Assembly (NCBI GenBank): GCA_963817615.1 | Contig: CAWFPH010000004.1 | Span: forward strand, 186,001 to 250,000 | Direction of reading: 5' to 3' | Source: FEN-1219 sp963817615 | GTDB taxonomy: Bacteria; Pseudomonadota; Gammaproteobacteria; Steroidobacterales; Rariloculaceae | Length of the DNA: 64,000 nucleotides | Shown here: positions 1-6,564 of the stretch, in pieces | How the letters are laid out: each line of letters opens with the position of its first letter | Numbering within the stretch: position 1 is the first letter of the stretch | Notes under the pieces: generated by a model | Seen by the model: the letters and a program-made list of their open reading frames with translations, nothing else | What the model was told of the DNA's origin: nothing | The model's database searches: none | Position numbers and translations under genes: made by a program

Positions 1-1
1 G

Positions 2-931
2 AACGCGACGTTCCAAGCATGCTCCTCGGTGCGGGGCGCGAAATGCGTGCCGGAGCCTGCGGCCGACACGCCGGTCGCGGCGGCCTACCGCGACTCGTAT
101 GCGGTGTACCTCGATCAAAAGCGCAAAGCGAAGGGCGGCACGACCTACACGCGCGCCGACTACGCGAAGATGCCGGACTGGTCGGGGGTCTGGACGCGCG
201 GCAGCGGCGGCCTCGCCTTCGATCCGGCACAGCCGGGGCGACTGTCCGAGGGCAAGACGACCGCCGTGCTCACGCCGAAATACGAGGCCGCTTATCGCGA
301 GAAGCTCAAGCAGGTCGCGAATCAGAACGAGTGGGACCAGCTGAGCGACTGCCTGCCGTCCGGCTATCCGCGCTGGCTCACGGAGCCGTTCTTGCGCGAG
401 TTCATCGTGACGCCGCAGGAAACGTGGATGATCAACGAGCAGCAGAGCGAGGCGCGCCGCGTCTATACCGACGGCCGCGGCCACCTGCCCGAGAGCGAAG
501 CAAAGCCGCTTTGGACCGGCGACTCGATCGGGTTTTGGGACGGCGACACGCTCGTCGTGCACACGATCAGCGTCACGCACGGCCAATATCAACGGCAGAA
601 TCCGGACTACAGCGAATCGACGAGCACCCTCGAGCGGCTCCGGCTGATCGATCCGAACACGATCGAGGACGACGTGACCGTCTGGGACCCGAAGGGCCTC
701 AAGCAGCCGTGGCACGTCGTGGACCGCTACGCCCGAGTCAGCGCGCCGAACTCGCGCATCGACATGTGGTCGTGCGAGGCGAACAACAACGTGGTGCGCA
801 CGGCCGACGGCTCGACGCAGTTCGTGCTGCCGGGAGAAACGATCGAGGTCAAGCGCGCGTATCGCGAGCCCGACTCGTTCTATTTGACCGAGGCGCAGAA
901 GAAGCTGTTCGAGGACGAGCTCGGCGACTGA
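2..931 (+). CDS. Secreted protein of the W-x-G-D-T-L-V-V family, 5' partial
   Basis: The reading frame is open from the first bases of the window, so the N-terminus and any signal peptide lie outside. A GTG at position 29 is in frame but is probably internal. The visible part is about 310 residues. It carries the hallmark GFWDGDTLVVHT and, further on, a W-D-P-K-G-L-K-Q-P-W-H segment matching the V-x-D-P-K-x-x-x-x-P-W region of two other proteins in this window (1672-2502 and 21987-22850). All are probably periplasmic or extracellular; the biochemical role of the family is unknown to me. A 26-bp perfect palindrome follows the stop codon. Confidence is high that this is a real gene and low on function. 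Confidence 0.8.
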   Translation, partial: NATFQACSSVRGAKCVPEPAADTPVAAAYRDSYAVYLDQKRKAKGGTTYTRADYAKMPDWSGVWTRGSGGLAFDPAQPGRLSEGKTTAVLTPKYEAAYREKLKQVANQNEWDQLSDCLPSGYPRWLTEPFLREFIVTPQETWMINEQQSEARRVYTDGRGHLPESEAKPLWTGDSIGFWDGDTLVVHTISVTHGQYQRQNPDYSESTSTLERLRLIDPNTIEDDVTVWDPKGLKQPWHVVDRYARVSAPNSRIDMWSCEANNNVVRTADGSTQFVLPGETIEVKRAYREPDSFYLTEAQKKLFEDELGD

Positions 932-938
932 GGGGCAC

Positions 939-964
939 GCGGCGCGATCAATTGATCGCGCCGC
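939..964 (+). terminator. 26-bp perfect palindrome after the first gene
   Basis: A perfect inverted repeat with arms GCGGCGCGATCAA / TTGATCGCGCCGC starts 7 bases after the stop codon of the first gene. It would form a strong GC-rich hairpin in RNA. There is no T-run, so it is at best an atypical intrinsic terminator or an mRNA 3'-end stabiliser. Confidence 0.5.
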
Positions 965-1295
965 CTCGTGCGCGGCGCTGATTGAGCACGGGTCACGAAG
1001 GTCGGCGGACGGAGCGACGCCCTCCCGCAAGCTTGCAAAGGATGGCGGCGATCAAAGGCGAGGCGCTATCGCCTCGAGCCTCGCGGCGCTTCGGCTGGGA
1101 TCGTCGGCGAGCTATCGACATCGTTCGCGACAATCAGCGGCTCGCGACATTCGACGTGCGCGGCACGCGCGACGATCTTGGGGCGCTGGCCCGCGACATC
1201 GCGACGGACTCGCAGCACGCGATGCAGGCGGTGCCGAGGCGCTAGTGCCCACGCTCCGGCCGAGGGCGTTACGCGGGAGGCGATCGACGGCGCGG
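965..1295. other. Gene-poor stretch, nothing recognised
   Basis: About 330 bases separate the palindrome from the end of the lipoprotein gene. An 87-codon frame on the plus strand (982-1245) exists, but it is arginine-rich, has no ribosome binding site and resembles no family, so I treat it as chance. I see no RNA gene or repeat here. Confidence 0.4.
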
Positions 1296-1580
1296 CTAGT
1301 GGGCGGTGCCGCCCTCGTAGGCACTGCCCTGCATCACGCGCACCAGACGCTCGGCCTCGAGCGATTCGCGCCGTCTGAATTTGGCCCACTCCCCGTCGGT
1401 CATGCAGACGCGCTCGTGCGCGTTCGAGCCGGGGTGCAGCCGCTCGCGGCAGACCACCTGCGCGGCATCCGTGCGGGTGTCGGCGCTCGGGCCAGGCTCG
1501 GCGGCGCAGCCCCCGAACGCCAAGCACGCGGCGCTCGTCACGACCGCCAAAAGAAGCCGCGGAGAGAATGATTTGCTCAC
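1296..1580 (-). CDS. Small putative lipoprotein
   Basis: A 94-residue protein starting at GTG (1578-1580). The N-terminus is a lipoprotein-like signal: a basic start (V-S-K-S-F-S-P-R), a hydrophobic run, then L-A-F-G-G-C with Cys25 as the likely lipidation site. The mature part holds VCRERLHPGSNAHERVC, with two cysteines 16 residues apart that could form a disulfide, then EWAKFRRRE and a short helical tail. The frame stays open upstream to 1655, but that extension is arginine/proline-rich and lacks signal character, so the GTG start is preferred. No function is recognised; its cysteine-pair layout is typical of small conserved periplasmic proteins. Confidence 0.65.
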   Translation of the reverse strand: MSKSFSPRLLLAVVTSAACLAFGGCAAEPGPSADTRTDAAQVVCRERLHPGSNAHERVCMTDGEWAKFRRRESLEAERLVRVMQGSAYEGGTAH

Positions 1581-1671
1581 GAAGGCGTCTTTCCGTATGG
1601 GCCGCGAACGATCAGGGCTGGCGGCTCGTGGCGAATCCGGGCTCCGTCGCGGCATGCCGCAAAGCGCACGT

Positions 1672-2502
1672 TCAAGGCCTCGGCGGCGGCGCCTTCGACC
1701 CGATGCTTTGAATCATTCGGTCCGTCTCCTCGCTCGAGCAATTGAGCGACAGCAGCTGATCGAACGGCGCGAGCTTGAGGGTCTGCTTCGGCACGTGCCA
1801 CGGACCCGTCAGCACCTTCGGATCCTCGACGGTCGCCTCGATCTCGAGCGTATCGGCATCCACGCGCCGATAGCGCTCGATGATGTGCAAGGCGTCCGAG
1901 TGGAACGACACGCGTCCTTCCGCCGACATCCAGGTGTCGTCCGTGAAGTTCGTGACGTCCACCACGAACGTGTCGCCGTCCCAACGGCCGACCGCGTCGC
2001 CGCGATACGTCGGCGGCTGGTCGTCGCGATGCGGGCGGCCGTCCGTCGGCACGAGCTGATAGTCGTGGAACGTCTCCGACAGCAGCACGACCATCTTCGG
2101 CGTCGCGACGATCTGCCCGACCGCACCCACGTTCCAGAGCCGCACGTTGAGCGTGCCGAACGCGGTCCCCACGCAGTGCAGCGTGGGGTCGTCCTTGTCG
2201 TTCAACGTGGTGGCCTTCTCCTTGGCCCACGGCTGGTAGAGGCTCGTGAACGACGACGGCGCCGGGCCTCCGGCACGCGGCGGACCGCCTGGTCCACCGC
2301 GCCCGCCGACGTCCGCTCCGCCCCACCAGACGCCCGTGAGATCCGGATGGCCGTCGGCCATCCGCGGCGCAGGTGCATGCGAGTCGGCGGCCGCCGGCTT
2401 CGCGTCCGGCTGCGCGCGCGCGACCTCGAAAGCCGCGGGCCCGAGCATCAGCAACGCGAAAGCCGCAGAGGCGGCGCTCGCTGCGATCAACGCACGATTC
2501 AT
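1672..2502 (-). CDS. Secreted protein of the W-x-G-D-T-L-V-V family
   Basis: A 276-residue exported protein. The ATG at 2502 is followed by a clear signal peptide (M-N-R-A-L-I-A-A-S-A then a hydrophobic stretch ending near A-R-A-Q). After it come MADGHPDLTGVWWGG, a glycine/proline-rich linker, V-P-T-D-G-R-P-H, the family hallmark GRWDGDTFVVDVTNFTDDTW, and V-E-D-P-K-V-L-T-G-P-W. It lies 25 bp downstream of the DUF6152 protein on the same strand, so the pair probably forms an operon. It is paralogous to 2-931 and 21987-22850. Function unknown; the D-G-R and G-D-T signatures are family marks, not known catalytic motifs. Confidence 0.85.
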   Translation of the reverse strand: MNRALIAASAASAAFALLMLGPAAFEVARAQPDAKPAAADSHAPAPRMADGHPDLTGVWWGGADVGGRGGPGGPPRAGGPAPSSFTSLYQPWAKEKATTLNDKDDPTLHCVGTAFGTLNVRLWNVGAVGQIVATPKMVVLLSETFHDYQLVPTDGRPHRDDQPPTYRGDAVGRWDGDTFVVDVTNFTDDTWMSAEGRVSFHSDALHIIERYRRVDADTLEIEATVEDPKVLTGPWHVPKQTLKLAPFDQLLSLNCSSEETDRMIQSIGSKAPPPRP

Positions 2503-2527
2503 GTTTGGAATCCCCCCGTTTGCCGCG

Positions 2528-2938
2528 TTACTTCGCGCCCGGCGCTTCCCGCGGCCCGAACAGACCGTAGACCGTGCCGTCCGCAGTCGTGAGCTCGCGC
2601 AGCATGGCCATGTTCTGCGCATCATCGCGGGCGTGGAAGCCCGTGAGCGTGACCTCCGCGCCGGCCTTGATGATCGCCGGCTTGTAGCCGTTGCGGATCA
2701 TGCCGCTCGGCGTGCCGGCCTCGAACGCCCAGCGCTCGACCTTGCCCGTATCGTCCTTCACGTCGACGTAGAACCACGAATGCGGATTCTGCAGGCGCAC
2801 CTGCGCGATGACCCCGTGGACTGTTACCGGCTTGTTGAGGTCGTACACGGCGGCGAAGGAATGATGCGCCTCGGCGGAGCCTCCGGCTCCGAGCCACACG
2901 GCCCCCGCCAGCGCCAAGATCGAGCCGCTTCGTTTCAT
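2528..2938 (-). CDS. DUF6152 family periplasmic protein
   Basis: A 136-residue protein. The ATG at 2938 gives a signal peptide (M-K-R-S-G-S-I-L-A-L-A-G) ending just before the family hallmark AHHSFAAVYD. Further conserved parts are NPHSWFYVDVKD and a C-terminal segment that reads like a small beta-barrel domain. DUF6152 proteins are typically small exported proteins of unknown role with an N-terminal His-His-Ser-Phe motif. A second copy of exactly the same length sits at 50521-50931. Here it precedes a W-x-G-D-T-L-V-V protein, presumably in one transcript. Confidence 0.85.
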   Translation of the reverse strand: MKRSGSILALAGAVWLGAGGSAEAHHSFAAVYDLNKPVTVHGVIAQVRLQNPHSWFYVDVKDDTGKVERWAFEAGTPSGMIRNGYKPAIIKAGAEVTLTGFHARDDAQNMAMLRELTTADGTVYGLFGPREAPGAK

Positions 2939-3143
2939 CGCACGCCCTCCAATGCCGAATGGCTCATTCTCCATCGCGGCGGTCCGGCCTGCAAACGCTC
3001 CCCCCCGCGAGAGGTCCGGCGCCGCGTCGGAACGTAGCGGCGCCTCGCTCGGCACCCGACTCGCGCGGCCGAGCAAGCGTTGCACCGGCAGCGGGACCTA
3101 ACCGGTCTCGACATAACCCCGGCCGGATGGAACGTTGCAATCG

Positions 3144-3173
3144 TCGACCCGGCGCGATCGGATGACCTAGAAT
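3144..3173 (+). promoter_or_regulatory. Candidate sigma-70 promoter
   Basis: TCGACC (3144-3149) and TAGAAT (3168-3173) are separated by 18 bases. They match the -35 and -10 consensus at 4/6 and 5/6. The site lies 38 bases ahead of the ATG at 3212, in the spacer between divergent genes. Confidence 0.35.
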
Positions 3174-3211
3174 TCTGCTTCTGCAACTAAGGCGGACCGC
3201 GGAGCAGAACA

Positions 3212-4048
3212 ATGAAAACCCGTGTCGCGCTCTTTTGCGGCCTTCTTCTGATCGCGGCCTCGAGATGCGCTCTAGCCGAGCAGCTCCTGATTCCCCGCGG
3301 AACCGTGGTATTCGGCGAGCTTGAAGAGCGAGTCACGTCGAACGAAAGGAAGTTCAGAGTCGGCTACGCGGTCGACGGCCACGTCTGGAAGGACGTCGTG
3401 GTGGGCGGGCATACCGTGATCCCTGCCGGCACGCCGCTCGTGCTGCGAATTTCGAAGCTCAGCGACAACAGCGTCGGCGGCCGCGGCGGCTCCATTCGAA
3501 TCATGGCGATCTCGGTGAAGGCGGTGGACGGCACGGTGATTTCGTTGAGCGGCGGCTACGACCAGGCGGGCAACGACCGTTACGGTTTGACGCGCGCTCT
3601 TTCGTTCCTCCTTTGGCCCGCCGGGTTCTTGCCGGGCCGCCAGGCCGTGCTCGACAAGGGCACCGTGTTCGATGCCTCGATTCCGGCCGACACGCCGATC
3701 GCGCTTGCCGAAGGTGCCGTGCCCACCTTGAAGCTGACCGAAACGAAGGACCTCACGGTCGACGTCGTGTACGACGAGATCGATCAGAAGCAGAAGACGC
3801 TGCCGCTCGCGCTCACGCTGTGCCATCGAGACTTCACTCGCGACGCTCACATCACGGCCGTCAACGACGCCGAGATTCGCCCGCTGCTCGTAGCGATCAT
3901 CGTCGGCAAGCACGGCGACCCGTGTCACGAGTTCAGGGGGCGCGTGAATCTCGAAGCGCTCAGGAGCCACTTCAGGCCGGGCATCAATCGGTTCACGGTG
4001 ACGATGGGCGGCGTGGAGGACACCGTCGTCCTGAACGTCGAGATGTAG
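3212..4048 (+). CDS. Exported hypothetical protein
   Basis: A 278-residue protein with a standard signal peptide (M-K-T-R-V-A-L-F-C-G-L-L-L-I-A-A-S cut near A-L-A-E). A good ribosome binding site (GGAG) sits 7 bases before the ATG. The mature part is beta-rich: IPRGTVVFGELEE, then a V-I-P-A-G-T-P-L segment suggestive of a soluble domain that sets a value or coats a surface, and GRGGSIRI. Two cysteines late in the protein (L-C-H-R-D and D-P-C-H-E-F) could pair. I do not recognise the family. It stands alone between divergent and convergent neighbours, with only 10 bases to the end of the PAP2 gene. Confidence 0.75.
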   Translation: MKTRVALFCGLLLIAASRCALAEQLLIPRGTVVFGELEERVTSNERKFRVGYAVDGHVWKDVVVGGHTVIPAGTPLVLRISKLSDNSVGGRGGSIRIMAISVKAVDGTVISLSGGYDQAGNDRYGLTRALSFLLWPAGFLPGRQAVLDKGTVFDASIPADTPIALAEGAVPTLKLTETKDLTVDVVYDEIDQKQKTLPLALTLCHRDFTRDAHITAVNDAEIRPLLVAIIVGKHGDPCHEFRGRVNLEALRSHFRPGINRFTVTMGGVEDTVVLNVEM

Positions 4049-4058
4049 AGCGACCGCC

Positions 4059-4892
4059 TCAGAACGCCTTGGCGACCGCAATGCCCCAGCCGTCACGGGT
4101 GGACACCGGAGCGAAGGCGATGCCTCGGCGATGATGGTCGAGCGCCGCCACGCGACGCGCCACGCCGACGCCGATGAAGCCGCCTGCGAGCACGTCCGAC
4201 GCGAAATGCGCGTCGTGGTCGATCCGGGCATAGGCGACGAGCGAAGCCACGCCGTACGCGAGGCCTTTGACCCATAAGTCGTCGTCGTTCGCCGCGATCG
4301 ACGCCGCGAGCGCGAAGGCGGCCGCGGTGTGGCCGGACGGGAACGACTCCCCGCCGTGGAACGGCGCGAAATCCGCGGCGCCGAGATCCGCGCGGGGCCG
4401 GCTTCGGCCCGTGGCGAGCTTGAGCGCGGGCACGATCAGGCCGGACGCAATGACGATCGACTCGGCCCCGTCGACCGCGACTCGCTTCGCGGCGGGCGCA
4501 TCGCCGACACGCCCCGCGAGCCAAAACCCGAGCAGCACGCCGGCCGCATAACGCTCCCCGAACGGCTCGAAAGCGCTGGCGAGCCGGTCCGAGGCGGCGT
4601 TGCGCCGGCGTTGCGCGGCGTCGCGCAGCGGCCGGTCGACCAGCAGCATCGCGCCGCCCACGAGCGCAGCCTTGATCCCCGCCGAGCGCCACTCGTCCGA
4701 GTGCCAATCGTGCGGCGACGTGATCACGTCGCGCGCGTCGCGGACGGCCGTGCGTGCAGCGCCGCAGGCGCGGCAATGCTTCGGCTCGCCGCTCGGCGCG
4801 GGCGACGGCACTTCGCTCTGGGCGCTGGCGCTGCCCGCGAGCGCCGCGAGCGCGAGTGCAATGACGACCGAGCGAGCGCGCGAAGTCCGCAT
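4059..4892 (-). CDS. PAP2-type membrane-associated phosphatase
   Basis: A 277-residue protein with an N-terminal signal peptide or anchor (residues 1-25, ending A-S-A-Q). All three phosphatidic-acid-phosphatase type 2 motifs are present. They are KLATGRSRP (158-166, K-x6-R-P), FPSGHT (184-189, catalytic His188), and ARIDHDAHFASD (222-233, R-x5-H-x3-D with nucleophile His229). The family removes phosphate from lipid phosphates or undecaprenyl pyrophosphate at the periplasmic face. A C-H-R-A-C pair near residue 40 suggests a small metal- or disulfide-stabilised element. Substrate cannot be told from sequence. Confidence 0.88.
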   Translation of the reverse strand: MRTSRARSVVIALALAALAGSASAQSEVPSPAPSGEPKHCRACGAARTAVRDARDVITSPHDWHSDEWRSAGIKAALVGGAMLLVDRPLRDAAQRRRNAASDRLASAFEPFGERYAAGVLLGFWLAGRVGDAPAAKRVAVDGAESIVIASGLIVPALKLATGRSRPRADLGAADFAPFHGGESFPSGHTAAAFALAASIAANDDDLWVKGLAYGVASLVAYARIDHDAHFASDVLAGGFIGVGVARRVAALDHHRRGIAFAPVSTRDGWGIAVAKAF

Positions 4893-5043
4893 GCGCCGTT
4901 GGACGGGGCGCAGCCGCGAATCCGGTCGTTGCTACCGAGGGAGCTCAACCGGCACGCGCACCGACGCACCCTGGATGCAGCGGCCCGAAATAGGCCGGCA
5001 GCGGCGCTCGCCGCGCCCGCCGGCGCCGGCCGTGCTTCCGGGG

Positions 5044-5439
5044 TCAGTTGATCGGGATGCGCTTCGCCAACGCTTCCTTCGCCTTCGCCAACCTCACCGT
5101 GAGCACGCCGTCGGCCACCGACGCCTCGATCGCGTCGCTGTCGATCTTCCGCGACACGGTGAAGGTGCGGACGAAGTTGCCGACGTTGTACTCCGAGTAG
5201 ATCGGCTGAAGCGCGGCGTAGCGGCTCGAGTCGATGTTGCCCGTGATCGTGAGCACGCCCTTCTCGAGACGAATGTCGATCGCCGAACGGTCGACGCCCG
5301 GCATCTCCATCGTCACGAGCACGGCATCCTCGGTCTCGTGAATATCGGTGTAGGGGCTATAGAACTTGCCAGCCTCGGTGCGCTCCTCGGCCGGAGCCAG
5401 CTCCTTCTTCTCCTGCAGTGCGACTTCTTTCTCGGCCAT
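5044..5439 (-). CDS. Hsp20/alpha-crystallin small heat-shock protein
   Basis: A 131-residue small heat-shock protein. The ATG at 5439 is chosen over one six codons upstream because AGGAG lies 8 bases before it. The alpha-crystallin domain runs from about residue 35 to 125 (TMEMPGVDRSAIDI, then GVLTITG and DGVLTVRLAK). The C-terminal K-R-I-P-I-N carries the I-x-I-type motif used for oligomer assembly. Such proteins hold unfolding clients for refolding. It is the second gene of a two-gene hsp20 operon, 27 bp behind its paralogue. Confidence 0.93.
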   Translation of the reverse strand: MAEKEVALQEKKELAPAEERTEAGKFYSPYTDIHETEDAVLVTMEMPGVDRSAIDIRLEKGVLTITGNIDSSRYAALQPIYSEYNVGNFVRTFTVSRKIDSDAIEASVADGVLTVRLAKAKEALAKRIPIN

Positions 5440-5466
5440 TGAAAGAGCTCCTTTCATTCGAAAGTA

Positions 5467-5892
5467 TCAGTTGATCGCCACCGTGCGCGGCTTCTCGCTG
5501 TCGGCGCGCGGCAAGCGCAGCGTGAGCACGCCGTCGCGGTAGTCCGCAGCCGCCTTCGCCGAATCGAGCTGGGCGGGGAACGACAGCGTGCGGTCGAACT
5601 GACCACCTGCGCGCTCGCGCCGGTGAACGCTCACCTCGCCCGCGGTCTCGACGACTTTCTTACCTTGGATCCGGACCGTGTCGCCCTTCACCTGCACGTC
5701 GAGATCCTCCTTCTTCACCCCCGGCATCTCGGCGACCACGACGTAGTCGTCGCCCTCGCTGAAGACGTTGACCGGCGGGAACGCGCCGCGGCCGCTCGTG
5801 CGCGAGCCGAACCAATCGTTGCGCATCGCGTTGTCCATCGCCCGCTGCACGGCCAGAAGCGTCGCGAACGGGTCTCGCATCCGAAGCACCAT
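5467..5892 (-). CDS. Hsp20/alpha-crystallin small heat-shock protein, first of the pair
   Basis: A 141-residue protein starting at the ATG at 5892, preceded by a strong GAGGAGG site. The frame runs further upstream, but that part is not protein-like. The start M-V-L-R-M-R-D-P-F and the phrase MPGVKKEDLDVQVKGDTVRI are classic for the IbpA-like/class-A group, followed by D-G-V-L-T-L-R-L-P. It ends T-V-A-I-N, a weaker form of the I-x-I tail than in its paralogue. A sigma-32-type promoter lies 46 bases upstream and should drive both genes on heat or proteotoxic stress. Confidence 0.94.
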   Translation of the reverse strand: MVLRMRDPFATLLAVQRAMDNAMRNDWFGSRTSGRGAFPPVNVFSEGDDYVVVAEMPGVKKEDLDVQVKGDTVRIQGKKVVETAGEVSVHRRERAGGQFDRTLSFPAQLDSAKAAADYRDGVLTLRLPRADSEKPRTVAIN

Positions 5893-5937
5893 GATCGCCT
5901 CCTCAAAAACAAACCGTGGAAATTCGCTTGGCCGTTT

Positions 5938-5965
5938 AGTGGGGCTCTGCCGCAACGCTTTCAAG
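5938..5965 (-). promoter_or_regulatory. Sigma-32 (RpoH) type heat-shock promoter
   Basis: Read on the minus strand: CTTGAAA (5959-5965), 14 bases, then CCCCACT (5938-5944). This is the RpoH consensus CTTGAAA-N11-16-CCCCATNT with a near-perfect match. It points at the tandem hsp20 genes, with a leader of about 40 nucleotides. Confidence 0.8.
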
Positions 5966-6018
5966 AGGCGCCGCGCTCGGCACACACGGTCGCGAGCCGG
6001 CGCCGGTACAATCGAGCG

Positions 6019-6564
6019 ATGTTGCGAATCGTTCGCTTCGTCAGTCTCGCGAGCACGGTGGTGACGCTGGCCGCGCTCTCGGCCCACGCGCTCGAGCTGC
6101 CGAACAAGCTGGCGCTCGACGGGCCGCTGTGGCTCGCGGTTCAGCAGAAGCTGTACCGCGGTTGGGGCCCGGCGCTCGGACCCTTCGAGGTCGCGGCCGT
6201 CGTCGCGGCGTGGGCCTTCGCCTACCTCGCGAGAGCCCGCCGCGAAGTCGTGCGCCCGGCAACGGCCGCCGCGGCGCTACTCACCGCGGCGCTCGCCGTG
6301 TTCTTCGTGCTGAACGCGCCCGTGAATGCGGCGTTCGCCGCGTGGACGGCCGCGACTTTGCCGGCCGATTGGCCGAGCTACCGCCTGCGCTGGGAGCTCG
6401 GCCACGCCACGAGCTTCCTGCTATTCGCAGTCGCACTCGGCTTGCTGCTGCATGCGTACTCGCGCAATGCCGACGCCGCGCCGCCGCAGCCTACCGCTAG
6501 TCCTGCCGGAGGGCGCGAATCGGCTGAGCCGCCGCGGCCCGCGCGGCAATCGCCGCCACGGTGA
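6019..6564 (+). CDS. DUF1772-like small integral membrane protein
   Basis: A 181-residue protein with about four hydrophobic segments: one at the N-terminus, V-A-A-V-V-A-A-W-A-F-A-Y-L near 60, L-L-T-A-A-L-A-V-F-F-V near 90, and F-L-L-F-A-V-A-L-G-L-L-L near 140. The N-A-P-V-N segment and the later R-W-E-L-G-H-A-T are typical of the DUF1772/anthrone-oxygenase-like group, which has no agreed bacterial function. The proline/alanine-rich C-terminus overlaps the end of the convergent permease gene by 68 bases, which is unusually long. An earlier stop would be expected, so the last 20 residues may not be conserved. Confidence 0.7.
   Translation: MLRIVRFVSLASTVVTLAALSAHALELPNKLALDGPLWLAVQQKLYRGWGPALGPFEVAAVVAAWAFAYLARARREVVRPATAAAALLTAALAVFFVLNAPVNAAFAAWTAATLPADWPSYRLRWELGHATSFLLFAVALGLLLHAYSRNADAAPPQPTASPAGGRESAEPPRPARQSPPR

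Noticed and set aside
982..1245. 87-codon frame on the plus strand
   Set aside because: No ribosome binding site, arginine-rich, no recognisable family. It lies in a gene-poor stretch next to a strong palindrome.
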